A DNA stretch of 64,000 nucleotides. Source: an uncultured Verrucomicrobiota bacterium (GTDB lineage: Bacteria; Verrucomicrobiota; Kiritimatiellia; CAIVKH01). Of the stretch, positions 51,434 through 61,381 are shown one piece after another (position 1 is the stretch's first letter; each line of letters opens with the position of its first letter). Both the position numbers and the translations under genes were made by a program. The notes under the pieces were generated by a model, which searched no databases, was not told the origin of the DNA, and saw only the letters and a program-made list of their open reading frames with translations. Location of the stretch: the NCBI GenBank assembly GCA_937872895.1, contig CALMUP010000021.1, positions 32,635 to 96,634 of the forward strand. The letters are read 5' to 3'.

Positions 51434-52674
51434 ACGGAATTTCCCCAGCCAGCGGTTTCACCTGCATCGCCTGCGCGGCGCAACAACCCGCCTCGTTCAC
51501 CGGCATGACCTGTCCGGTGTGCGGCGGCAACCTCGACGTGCAGTACGACTACCGGGCGGTGGACCCCGCGCGATGGATGATCGAACGCGACGACATCTTC
51601 CGTTATGCCGCCCTGCTGCCGCTGCGCGATCTTGCCTTCATCCCGCCCCAGCGGGTCGGCCGCACCCCGCTTTATCCTGCGCGCCGCGCCGGGGCGTCGC
51701 TCGGACTCGATCACCTCTACATCAAGGACGATGGCCTCAACCCGAGCGCTTCGTTCAAGGACCGCGCCAGCGCGGTGGCCCTTGCCGTGGCCCGCGAACG
51801 CGGCGCGACGGTGATCGCCGGCGCCACCACCGGGAATGCCGGCAGCTCGATGGCCTGCCTGGCCGGTGGCGCGGGATTCCCCTGCGTGATCTTTGTGCCC
51901 GCCGCCGCACCGCCCGCCAAGATCGCCCAGTTGCTGGTGTTCGGCGCCACCGTCATCGCCGTGCGCGGCAGCTACGACCAGGCCTATGACCTGTGCGCCG
52001 AGGTGTGCCGCCGCAAGGGATGGTTCAACCGCAACACCGGCTCCAATCCCTTCACCCGCGAAGGCAAGAAGACCTGCTCCTACGAACTGTGGGAACAACT
52101 CGGCCGCCGCGCCCCCGACCACGTGCTCGTCTGCACCGGCGACGGCAACATCATCAGCGGCATCTGGAAGGGCTTTCGCGACCTGCAGGCGCTCGGTCTG
52201 ATCGAACGGCTGCCGCGGCTCCACGCCGTGCAGTCGGAAAAAAGTGCCTCCATCGCGATGGCCGTGCGCGAGCTCAACGGACGGCGTCCGTGCGCCTGGG
52301 CCGACGTGGTGATTCCGAAGGTCGACGCCACGACCATCGCCGATTCCATCTCGGTCGATGTCCCGCGCGACGGCCTCGCCGCCGTGCGCGCGGTGGTTGA
52401 AACCGGGGGCGACGCCATCACCGTATCCGACGAGGAGATCATCGCCGCCATTCCCGAACTCGCCCGCGCCACCGGGGTCTTCGCCGAGCCGGCCGCCGCC
52501 GCCGCGTGGGCCGGCCTGGTCCAGATGGTGTCCGAGGGCCGCATCGCCCGCGACGAGCGGGTGGTCTGCCTGGTCAGCGGCAACGGACTCAAGGACATCG
52601 CCCGCGCCCGCGAAGCCGCCGGATCCCCGATCACCGTCGAGGCCGATGTCGATGCCGTCATGAAGCGGCTATGA
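51430..52674 (+). CDS. Threonine-synthase-like PLP enzyme
   Basis: 414 residues. An N-terminal zinc ribbon (FTCIACAAQQP..MTCPVCGGNL) precedes a fold-type II PLP domain: the lysine in NPSASFKDRASAVAL, the phosphate loop TTGNAGSSMAC, and GDGNIISGIWKGF. Sequence type is ThrC class with a rubredoxin-like head. Being coupled by ATGA to carbamate kinase in the purine locus, and distant from other threonine genes, it may instead process an amino-acid intermediate such as an aminated propionate (inference). Confidence 0.85.
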   Translation: MNGISPASGFTCIACAAQQPASFTGMTCPVCGGNLDVQYDYRAVDPARWMIERDDIFRYAALLPLRDLAFIPPQRVGRTPLYPARRAGASLGLDHLYIKDDGLNPSASFKDRASAVALAVARERGATVIAGATTGNAGSSMACLAGGAGFPCVIFVPAAAPPAKIAQLLVFGATVIAVRGSYDQAYDLCAEVCRRKGWFNRNTGSNPFTREGKKTCSYELWEQLGRRAPDHVLVCTGDGNIISGIWKGFRDLQALGLIERLPRLHAVQSEKSASIAMAVRELNGRRPCAWADVVIPKVDATTIADSISVDVPRDGLAAVRAVVETGGDAITVSDEEIIAAIPELARATGVFAEPAAAAAWAGLVQMVSEGRIARDERVVCLVSGNGLKDIARAREAAGSPITVEADVDAVMKRL

Positions 52675-52689
52675 CCGCAGCCCGCAGCG

Positions 52690-54342
52690 TCACGTGGCCA
52701 AACCGGCCAGCTCGCGCGCCCGGCGCAACGCATGCTCGCGCGTATCGGTGAATTGCACCCCCGCGCTGTCACCCAACTCCAATTTCTCCAGCCGGTGCCG
52801 CACCGTCGGATTGCCGCCCGTCACGATCGTCCGGCATCCCGCGGCAAACGCATCCCGGATCAGGTTCTCGATGGCCAGCGCCACCGTCACCGAAAGGTAG
52901 GGCACATCGTGCAGGTCCACCACCAGCGCCTTCGCCCCCTTCAGCACCGACTGTTCCTGGGCGATCGCATTCGCCACCCCGAAGATCATCGGGCCGCTGA
53001 GGTGGAACATCTGGATCGCCCCGCCGGCATCACGCAACAACGCACGCTCCGCCGGTTTCAACGGGAGGTCGTGATCGGAAGGATCCAGCGTGCGCACCTG
53101 CGCCGCCTGCAGGCGTGACAGCCGGTCGATGGTCAGCAGGTTCGCGATGAACACCCCGATGCCCACGGCCACCATGATGTCGACGAGCACGGTCAACACC
53201 AGCACGCCGTACATGATCACCGTCGAGGTTCGGGAAACGTGGTGGATGCGACGCAGGAACGACCAGTCAAGGATGTCCACGCCGACCTTGAAGGTGATGG
53301 CGGCGAGGATGACCATCGGCACGTCCTCCATGAGCGGTGCCGCGACCAGCACGACCAGCAGCAGCACCAGCGCCCGGATCATTCCGGCGCGCGGCGTGGT
53401 GCCGCCGGTCTGGATGTTCACCACCGTGCCCATCGTCGCGCCGGCTCCCGGCAGGCCGCCGAACAGGCCCGAAAACATGTTGGCGAATCCCTGGCCGACC
53501 AGCTCCCGGTTCGAGTCGTGGCGACTGCGCGTCAGGCTGTCCGAGATCACCGCCGTCAACAACGTGTCGATGCACCCCAGCATGGCCAGCAACAGCGCAT
53601 CCACGATGATCTGCCCCGCCAGCAATGCGCTGAACTCCGGGAACCGCAAACTCGGCAGGCCCGCCGGAATCGCCCCGATCGTGCGCAGGTCCTCGCCGTT
53701 GAAAAACGTCCACGCGTACACCACGCCCACCACCAGCACCACCAGTTGCGCCGGCACCACCCGCCGCCACGCGGCCGGCTGCAGGAACAGGATCAACAAG
53801 GAAAGCCCACCCAGCATCAACTCGGGCAGCTTCGCCTGCTCCAGCATCACCGGCAACGCCTTCAATACCCCGATGCTTCCGCCTGCCGGGGTGGGTTGCC
53901 CGAGCAGCGGACCCAGTTGCAGCACGATCAGCAGCACCCCGATGCCCGACATGAATCCGGATACCACGGCGTAGGGCATCAACGTGATGTAGCGGCCCAG
54001 CTTCATCAAACCAAGCAGCACCTGGAAAAAGCCTGCCAGTACCACCACCGTGAACCCGATAGCCAACCCGTGCTCCGGGTTCGCCGCCACCAGTCCGGTC
54101 AGGATCGTGGTCATCATCAGGGTCATTGGGCCGGTCGGCTCCGAGATCAAGGTGTTCGTGCCGCCCAGCAACGCCGCCCAGAATCCGACCAGCACCGCTC
54201 CGTACAGCCCGGCCTCCGCCCCGGCCCCCGAGGCCACCCCAAACGCCAGCGCCAAAGGCAGCGAGACGATCGCCGTCGTAACACCCCCCAGAATGTCACC
54301 CTTCAGATTCTTCGCCGTCACCAGTTGCCGCAGCCGATCCAT
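52690..54342 (-). CDS. SulP-family anion transporter with STAS domain
   Basis: 550 residues from MDRLRQLVTAKNLKGDILGG, with GGGAGG upstream. About 11-12 membrane helices (residues 15-400); the SulP signature region is GYITLMPYAVVSGFMSGIG-like, and the Na+/substrate region contains TAVISDSLTRSRHDSNRELVGQGFAN. A cytoplasmic STAS domain lies at about 430-545 (HLSGPMIFGVAN). The substrate could be sulfate, bicarbonate (BicA-like) or a dicarboxylate; sequence does not tell. Confidence 0.88.
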   Translation of the reverse strand: MDRLRQLVTAKNLKGDILGGVTTAIVSLPLALAFGVASGAGAEAGLYGAVLVGFWAALLGGTNTLISEPTGPMTLMMTTILTGLVAANPEHGLAIGFTVVVLAGFFQVLLGLMKLGRYITLMPYAVVSGFMSGIGVLLIVLQLGPLLGQPTPAGGSIGVLKALPVMLEQAKLPELMLGGLSLLILFLQPAAWRRVVPAQLVVLVVGVVYAWTFFNGEDLRTIGAIPAGLPSLRFPEFSALLAGQIIVDALLLAMLGCIDTLLTAVISDSLTRSRHDSNRELVGQGFANMFSGLFGGLPGAGATMGTVVNIQTGGTTPRAGMIRALVLLLVVLVAAPLMEDVPMVILAAITFKVGVDILDWSFLRRIHHVSRTSTVIMYGVLVLTVLVDIMVAVGIGVFIANLLTIDRLSRLQAAQVRTLDPSDHDLPLKPAERALLRDAGGAIQMFHLSGPMIFGVANAIAQEQSVLKGAKALVVDLHDVPYLSVTVALAIENLIRDAFAAGCRTIVTGGNPTVRHRLEKLELGDSAGVQFTDTREHALRRARELAGLAT

Positions 54343-54503
54343 CAACCAATCCTCCCGTATAAAGCCTCCAGCTAACCACGAGCGAATCCCCGCTGTCAAA
54401 GGGTAATACGAACTGCATTTCGCGAATAATTTTCCATTTCAGGTGTAACTCGTTGCCCGGCAACGGTCGGGCTCGGCCGTATCAGGTTGTTGTGAACGGA
54501 TCG

Positions 54504-54532
54504 TTGACAGGGTGGAGGTGGTTGGCTACATT
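54504..54532 (+). promoter_or_regulatory. rplM-rpsI promoter
   Basis: TTGACA (54504-54509), 17 bases, TACATT (54527-54532). GGGTGG within the spacer can pair with CCACCC just downstream, giving a possible control hairpin. TAAGGA at 54546-54551 is the ribosome-binding site. Confidence 0.65.
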
Positions 54533-54561
54533 CCACCCTCTTTTTGTAAGGACAACAGGTT

Positions 54562-54990
54562 ATGAAGACGACGCTAGTACAAGCTGACAAGATAAAGCGC
54601 GAGTGGCACCTGGTGGACGCCACCGGCCAGTCCACCGGCCGTTTGGCCGCGAAGATTACGTTCCTGCTGCGCGGCAAGAACAAGCCCACCTTTGCCAACC
54701 ACATTGACGGCGGCGATTTCGTCTGTGTCATCAATGCGGACAAGGTCAAGCTGACCGGCAGCAAGGAAGAGCAGAAGATCTACGAGCATTTCACCGGCTA
54801 TCCGAGCGGCCGCAAGACCTTCACCGCCGCCGAAGTCCGCAAGCGCAACCCGACCCGCATCCTGATGGACGCGGTGGAGGGCATGATGCCGAACAACCAC
54901 CAGAGCAAGGCGCAGGTGAAGCGCCTCAAGATCTATGCCGGAGCCGAGCACCCGCACGTGGCCCAGCAGCCGAAACCCCTTGCCGTCTAA
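54562..54990 (+). CDS. rplM: 50S ribosomal protein L13
   Basis: 142 residues. L13 landmarks are REWHLVDATGQSTGRLAAKI at the N-terminus, LRGKNKPTFANHID, GDFVCVINADKVKLTG, FTGYPSGRKTFTAAEV and AVEGMMPNNHQSKAQVKRLKIYAG. It precedes rpsI by 15 bases, the universal order. Confidence 0.99.
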   Translation: MKTTLVQADKIKREWHLVDATGQSTGRLAAKITFLLRGKNKPTFANHIDGGDFVCVINADKVKLTGSKEEQKIYEHFTGYPSGRKTFTAAEVRKRNPTRILMDAVEGMMPNNHQSKAQVKRLKIYAGAEHPHVAQQPKPLAV

Positions 54991-55005
54991 GAAAGGTAAC
55001 ACACC

Positions 55006-55404
55006 GTGGCTACGAAAGTTCATCAGTATTCCGCTACCGGCCGCCGCAAGACCTCCACCGCCCGCGTTCGTTTGGTGAACGGCGTCGGCAAGGTCATGGT
55101 CAACGACCGTCCCTTCGACCAGTATTTCCCGCTGGAGACGCTCCGCAAGATCGTCGAGCAGCCTTTCGAGGCCACCGGTACCCAGCAGCGTTTCGACGTC
55201 TTGGCGATCTGCGATGGTGGCGGCCAGACCGGCCAGGCCGGTGCGCTCCGCCACGGCATCTCCCGCGCCCTGCTGCTGGTCGATCCGTCGTACCGCGCCG
55301 TCCTCAAGGCCGCCGGTTACCTGACCCGCGATCCGCGCATGAAGGAACGCAAGAAGCCCGGTCAGCCCGGCGCCCGCAAGCGCTTCCAGTTCTCGAAGCG
55401 CTAA
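55006..55404 (+). CDS. rpsI: 30S ribosomal protein S9
   Basis: 132 residues from a GTG with GAAAGG upstream. S9 landmarks: [53 protein letters not shown], and the basic tail [19 protein letters not shown] that reaches the P-site tRNA. An intrinsic terminator follows at 55425. Confidence 0.99.
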   Translation: MATKVHQYSATGRRKTSTARVRLVNGVGKVMVNDRPFDQYFPLETLRKIVEQPFEATGTQQRFDVLAICDGGGQTGQAGALRHGISRALLLVDPSYRAVLKAAGYLTRDPRMKERKKPGQPGARKRFQFSKR

Positions 55405-55424
55405 GCCGAGAACAGCTTGTTCCC

Positions 55425-55463
55425 AAAACCCCGGGCGCCGATTTCGGCACCGGGGTTTTTTTA
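55425..55463 (+). terminator. Intrinsic terminator after rpsI
   Basis: AAAACCCCGG (55425-55434) pairs with CCGGGGTTTT (from 55450), followed by TTTTT. A textbook GC stem plus U-tract. Confidence 0.9.
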
Positions 55464-55510
55464 TTGCAACTGCCCGCGCCTGTGTTTGAATGCCAGCCTT
55501 TGTCAACACC

Positions 55511-56710
55511 ATGAAAAAACCGATCGTCCTCGACGAGATCCTGCTCCCGCGCGGTTTCCGCGCGGCCGGCGTGCACGCCGGCATCAAGAAGTCCGGCGCC
55601 CCCGACATGGCGCTGCTTGTGTCCGACATCCCCGGCACCCGCATCGCCGGCACCTTCACCACCAACCAGGTGAAGGCCGCCTCGGTGAAGGTCTGCATGA
55701 AGCGCATCCGCTCCGGCAAGGGCCGCGCCGTGGTGATCAACAGCGGCAACGCGAATGCCTGCACCGGCCTGCAGGGCGAGGCCGATGCCGAGGCCATGGC
55801 CGCCGCCACCGCCGCCGCCGTGGGACTCCCCGCCGGACAGGTGTATGTCAGCTCGACCGGGCACATCGGCGCGCGGTTGCCGATGGACAAGATCCTTCCC
55901 GGCATCACGTCCCTCGCGAACAGCCTCTCCGCCTCCGACGCCATGCCCGCCGTGCGCGGCATCATGACCACCGATAACGGACCGAAGTTCGGCTCGGTGA
56001 AGCTGAAGGTCGACGGCAAACCCGTGGTCGTCTCCGTGCTGTGCAAGGGCGCCGGCATGATCGAGCCCAACATGGCCACCATGCTCTGCTATCTGATGAC
56101 CGACGCCGCCGTCGACGGCAAGGCCCTCGCCGCCACCCTCAAGGAAGCCGTGCGCGAGAGCTTCAACCGCATCTCCGTCGATGGCGACATGAGCACGAAC
56201 GATACCGTCCTGCTCTTCGCCAACGGCGCCGCCGGCAACCGGCCCCTCAAGCCCGGCCATCCCGCGTGGCCGTCCTTTTCCGCTGCCGTGCTCGCCCTCT
56301 GCCAGAAGATGGCCTGGAAGATCATCCGCGACGGCGAAGGGGCCCGCAAGGTCATCCGCGTCGAGGTCGTCGGCGCCCGCACCGCCAAGGACGCGGATAT
56401 CGCCGCCCGCTCGGTCGCCAACTCCCTGCTCGTGAAGACCTCGTGGTACAACGACTACCCGAACTTCGGCCGCGTGATGGATGCCCTCGGCTACAGCGCC
56501 GCCAAGGTCGTCGAGGACAAGGTGGACATCGCCTACGACGGCAAGCTGCTCGTCAAGGGCGGCCTGCGCACGAAGATCGATGTCGAGGAGATCAAGGCCG
56601 TCCAGCGCCAGGAACTCTTCACCATCCGCATCAACCTGCACCTCGGCCAGGGCGCCGCGCACGTCTACGGCTGCGATTGCGCACACGCCTACATCGACAT
56701 CAACATCTGA
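55511..56710 (+). CDS. argJ: Glutamate N-acetyltransferase/amino-acid acetyltransferase ArgJ
   Basis: 399 residues; recycles acetyl from N-acetylornithine to glutamate. The precursor self-cleaves before a Thr, seen here in GMIEPNMATMLCYLMTDA (cleavage within MAT/ML). Other signatures are TFTTNQVKAASV, INSGNANACTG, VSSTGHIGARLPMD and SFNRISVDGDMSTNDTV. The ATG at 55511 was chosen; an ATG seven codons earlier is possible. First gene of argJ-argB-argD-argG. Confidence 0.95.
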   Translation: MKKPIVLDEILLPRGFRAAGVHAGIKKSGAPDMALLVSDIPGTRIAGTFTTNQVKAASVKVCMKRIRSGKGRAVVINSGNANACTGLQGEADAEAMAAATAAAVGLPAGQVYVSSTGHIGARLPMDKILPGITSLANSLSASDAMPAVRGIMTTDNGPKFGSVKLKVDGKPVVVSVLCKGAGMIEPNMATMLCYLMTDAAVDGKALAATLKEAVRESFNRISVDGDMSTNDTVLLFANGAAGNRPLKPGHPAWPSFSAAVLALCQKMAWKIIRDGEGARKVIRVEVVGARTAKDADIAARSVANSLLVKTSWYNDYPNFGRVMDALGYSAAKVVEDKVDIAYDGKLLVKGGLRTKIDVEEIKAVQRQELFTIRINLHLGQGAAHVYGCDCAHAYIDINI

Positions 56711-56719
56711 GGCCCTTCT

Positions 56720-57592
56720 ATGCAACCACTCATTGAGAAAGCCGCGGTGCTGATCGAGGCGCTGCCCTACATCCAGAAGTTCCGCAACGACATCGTCGTG
56801 GTGAAGTTCGGAGGCAGCTCGATGGAGGAGAAGGCCGGCGTCGAGGCGATCCTGAAGGACGTCGCCTTCATGGCCTGCGTCGGCCTGCGCCCCGTGGTCG
56901 TCCACGGCGGCGGCAAGGCGATCTCCGCGAAGATGAAGGCCGCCGGCATCTCCTCCGGCTTCGTGAAGGGCCTCCGCGTGACCGATGAGGCCTCGATCGA
57001 GGTCGTCGAACAGGTCCTGAACCGCGAAGTGAACCCGATGCTGGTGAAAACCCTGTCGTCGATGGGCTGCAAGGCCCGCGGCATTTTCGGCGAGGACATC
57101 CTCGACGTGGTGAAGCACACCGAGAAGGATCCGCACACCGGCGAACTCCTCGACTGGGGGTATGTCGGCAACGTGGTGGATGTGGATGTCGAACCGATCC
57201 TCGCCTTCAGCAACTCCCACATCGTCCCCATCATCACCCCGCTCGGCTGGGGCGCCGATGACAAGCTCTACAACATCAACGCCGACGATGCCGCCGCGGC
57301 CATCGCCGTCGCCCTCAAGGCGCGCAAGATCGTGTTCATGTCCGACGTGCCCGGCCTGATGCGCGACCCGAAGGATCCCTCCTCGCTGATCTCCACCCTC
57401 GACGCGAAGGACGTCGATGAGCTGATCCGCCGCAAGGTCATCGACGGCGGCATGATCCCGAAGGTCACCGGTGCCGTCCGCGCCCTCCGCTCCGGCGTCC
57501 GCAAGGTCCACTTCGTCCACGCGGGCCTCGCGCACTCGCTGCTCCTCGAACTCTTCACCGACCAGGGCGTCGGCACCGAGATCGTGGAGTAG
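56720..57592 (+). CDS. argB: Acetylglutamate kinase ArgB
   Basis: 290 residues; phosphorylates N-acetylglutamate. Landmarks: VVVKFGGSSMEEK at the N-terminus, VVHGGGKAIS, GFVKGLRVTDEASIEVVEQVL, NINADDAAAAIAVALKA, IVFMSDVPGLM and GGMIPKVTGAVRAL. An N-terminal helix precedes the fold, as in arginine-inhibited hexameric forms. GAGG is upstream; 9 bases follow argJ. Confidence 0.97.
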   Translation: MQPLIEKAAVLIEALPYIQKFRNDIVVVKFGGSSMEEKAGVEAILKDVAFMACVGLRPVVVHGGGKAISAKMKAAGISSGFVKGLRVTDEASIEVVEQVLNREVNPMLVKTLSSMGCKARGIFGEDILDVVKHTEKDPHTGELLDWGYVGNVVDVDVEPILAFSNSHIVPIITPLGWGADDKLYNINADDAAAAIAVALKARKIVFMSDVPGLMRDPKDPSSLISTLDAKDVDELIRRKVIDGGMIPKVTGAVRALRSGVRKVHFVHAGLAHSLLLELFTDQGVGTEIVE

Positions 57593-57605
57593 GACCGAAC
57601 ACCAT

Positions 57606-57712
57606 GGAACAGGAGATCGCAGAGAACGCGGAGATGAAAGGAATCAGGGAGCTGTTGCCGGTCACCATCTACGTTGCGTCTTCTCAGTGATCTCCGCGGC
57701 CTCCTGTTTATA
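57606..57712. repeat. Inverted repeat between argB and argD
   Basis: ACAGGAGATCGCAGAGAACG (about 57612-57631) and its imperfect complement near 57681-57708 (TTCTCAGTGATCTCCGCGGC then CTCCTG). TATAGT at 57709-57714 lies at the end of the element, so it may supply a -10 for argD. Confidence 0.55.
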
Positions 57713-57717
57713 GTCCG

Positions 57718-58961
57718 ATGAATATGACCATCCCGTCCGACCAGGTTAAACACGACTACGCGACCTACCTCATCCCGAACTACGCCCCGAACCTGGTGTT
57801 CACACGCGGCGAAGGGGTGCGGTTGTGGGATGCCGACGGCAAGTCCTACCTCGACTTCCTCGCCGGCATCGCCGTGCTCGCCCTCGGCCATGCCCATCCC
57901 GCCTGGGTCGCCGCCGTGCGCGACCAGGCCGCCACCCTGACCCACGTCTCGAACCTGCACTTCCACCCGCTGCAGGCCGAGCTCGCCCGCTCGCTGGTCG
58001 CGAAATTCGTGCCCGGCAGCAAGGCCTTCTTCTGCAACTCCGGCGCCGAAGCCAACGAAGCCCTGATCAAGATCGCCCGCAAGTGGGGCCACGACCACGG
58101 CCGCTTCGAGGTCATCTCGTGCTGCAATTCCTTCCACGGCCGTACCCTCGCCACCCTCACCGCCACCGGACAGGACAAGGTGCAGAAAGGCTTCGAGCCG
58201 CTCCCTTCCGGGTTCCGCTACGCCGAGTTCAACAACCTCGATTCCTTCCGCCGCGCCATCACCCCCCAGACCGTTGCCGTCCTCGTCGAGGCCGTGCAGG
58301 CCGAGGGCGGCGTGCTCCCGGCCACCCGCGAATTCCTGCAGGGCCTGCGCGCCCTGTGCGATGAACACGGCTTGCTGCTGCTGATGGACGAGGTCCAGTG
58401 CGGCATCGGCCGCACCGGCCACTGGTTCGGCTTCCAGGCCTACGACGTCGTGCCCGACGCGTTTTCGCTCGCCAAGGGGCTCGGCGGCGGCTTCCCCGTC
58501 GGGGCCATGCTCGCCCGCGCCCCCCTCTGCGATGTGCTCCAGCCCGGCACCCACGGCACCACCTACGGCGGCAACCCGCTCGCCTGCGCCGCCGCCCTTG
58601 CCGTGCTCCGCACCATCGAACAGGACGGCCTGCTCGCCTCCGTGCGCGCGAACGGCGCGCGCTTCGGTGACGGCCTCAAGGCCCTCGCCGCCCGGTACCC
58701 CTGGATCAAGGAAGCCCGCGGCCTCGGCCTGATCTGGGGCCTCGTCCTCGACCGCCCGGCCAAGCCGCTCGAACTGCTGCTGATCGAAGAGGGATTGCTC
58801 ACCGTCGCCACCTCGGTTAGCGTCATCCGTTTCGTGCCCCCGCTGATCGTCAGCGAGGCCGATGTGCGTGAAGCGCTGGCCGCGCTCGACCGGGCCTGCG
58901 CGCGTTTTGATGGACAGATTCAACAAGCGGCCGCCCACGCGGCCGGTGAAGGAGTGAAGAC

Positions 58962-58965
<4 letters not shown>
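57718..58965 (+). CDS. argD: Acetylornithine aminotransferase
   Basis: 415 residues, fold-type I PLP aminotransferase. Landmarks: [67 protein letters not shown], the PLP lysine in [17 protein letters not shown], and [19 protein letters not shown]. The usual EPvqGEGG reads EAVQAEGG. No Shine-Dalgarno sequence precedes the ATG at 57718; the ATG at 57724 is possible. It overlaps argG by ATGA. Confidence 0.95.
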
Positions 58966-60167
<1,202 letters not shown>

Positions 60168-60186
60168 GCTCGTTGCCAGCACCCAT

Positions 60187-60267
60187 CCAGTCCTTCCGGC
60201 GCACCATGCCGGAAGGGCTGGATCATCTTGAGGATGCTTCTGTAGTTCCGGCGTTATACGCCGGAAG
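60187..60267 (+). terminator. Hairpins after argG
   Basis: CCAGTCCTTCCGGC (60187-60200) pairs with GCCGGAAGGGCTGG (60208-60221), a 13-bp stem with one mismatch. A second palindrome, TTCCGGCGTTATACGCCGGAA, is at 60247-60267. Neither has a U-tract, so they may be repeat elements as well as stops for the convergent argG and WYL genes. Confidence 0.5.
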
Positions 60268-60315
60268 GGAGTCGCGTCAAATTCCGCATCGGCTTTTAAC
60301 GTTGCGCCTTCGCGT

Positions 60316-61326
60316 TCAACCCGCGTCCTGGTTTCGCCCCGTCTGGACGCGGCCGCGTCGCAGCGCCTCGGTCATTTTCTCCTGCACCCGCCTCCGCAGG
60401 TGCAGGGGGGCCAGCACCTCCATGTCCGGTTGCCATGACAAAACCCACCGCACCACCTCCTTGCGGCCCCGCGTGGTGAAGGCAATCTCCGCGCTGCCAT
60501 CCTGGTTGTGACGTACCTGTTGGTGCGCGTGCCAGATCCGTTCCGTCATGTACGCGGCGATCGCCGGCGAAACCCGCACCCGCACCCGGATCGGCTTCTC
60601 CCCGCCCACGATGCCATATGCCTGCGCCATGTAGGTCTCCGGGTCGAACCGTCGCGGTGCCCACCCCGGCTCCTCCAGCACCTCCACCCGGTTCACCCGG
60701 GAGAAGGCAAAGGTGGCCACCATGCGCTTGCCGCGCGGAAACGCTGCCAGGTACCAGTTCCCGTGGTAGGCAAAGACATGGACCGGCATCACCTCGTAGG
60801 CCCCCGCCTTGTTGGCAAACGTGGTGTAGTCCATGCGGACCGGTTGCCGGTTCCGCACCACCGCCAGCAAGCGCTTCCAGATCTCCGGATCGATCGGCGC
60901 GTAATCATCGGCGATGAAACTGACCGGCTCCCGGCCACCTACCGGAAGTCCCGCGGGGCCGGTCACCGCCGCCCCGATTTTCGCCACCACGGTGTCCAGG
61001 TCCGATACCAGGGGGGTTCCGCGAAAGGATTGCAGCATCGGCAAGGTCATGGCCAGGGCATCCGCTTCGCGTGCCGTAAGAGTCAACGGGGCCAGCGTCC
61101 ACCCCGCGCGGGTGAGGTAATAGCCCTTGCGTGACGCATCGTATTCGATCGGTGCACCCTCGTCATCCCGCAGGTAATCCAGGTCGCGCAGGATGGTCCG
61201 CCACGAGACCCCGAGCTCTTCCGCCATCCGGGTTGCGCTTGGATACGGTGGAAGGCTCCCGTTGCCGCGGATCATTTCCAGGATCCGGCGGGCCCGGTAC
61301 GTGCGGTGACGGTGAAGATTTTTCAT
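60316..61326 (-). CDS. WYL-domain transcriptional regulator
   Basis: 336 residues. An N-terminal winged HTH (about 10-65: RRILEMIRGNGSLPPYPSATRMAEELGVSWRTILRDLDYLRD, first part only cited for position), the WYL domain at about 150-230 with VRMDYTTF and FAYHGNWYLAAF, and a C-terminal WCX domain (IRVRVRVSPAIAAYM, VLSWQPDMEVLAP). WYL regulators bind ligands such as nucleic acid ends and often control defence or mobile DNA (CapW, BrxR, PafBC). Divergent from intI, with only 55 bases between start codons. Confidence 0.9.
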   Translation of the reverse strand: MKNLHRHRTYRARRILEMIRGNGSLPPYPSATRMAEELGVSWRTILRDLDYLRDDEGAPIEYDASRKGYYLTRAGWTLAPLTLTAREADALAMTLPMLQSFRGTPLVSDLDTVVAKIGAAVTGPAGLPVGGREPVSFIADDYAPIDPEIWKRLLAVVRNRQPVRMDYTTFANKAGAYEVMPVHVFAYHGNWYLAAFPRGKRMVATFAFSRVNRVEVLEEPGWAPRRFDPETYMAQAYGIVGGEKPIRVRVRVSPAIAAYMTERIWHAHQQVRHNQDGSAEIAFTTRGRKEVVRWVLSWQPDMEVLAPLHLRRRVQEKMTEALRRGRVQTGRNQDAG

Positions 61327-61340
61327 GATTTTGGTAACCT

Positions 61341-61356
61341 ATGACAAAAGATGACA
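61341..61356. promoter_or_regulatory. Direct repeat in the WYL-intI divergent region
   Basis: ATGACA at 61341-61346 and 61351-61356, one helical turn apart, in the 55-base region that must hold both start regions. Candidate operator for the WYL protein. Confidence 0.4.
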
Positions 61357-61381
61357 GGGGTCGCATGGTAGGATGCGCGCC

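Noticed and set aside
55304..57535. 743-codon minus-strand frame over argJ and argB
   Set aside because: Shadow of two clear enzymes; its His/Gly/Asp-rich translation is typical of the reverse complement of high-GC coding DNA.
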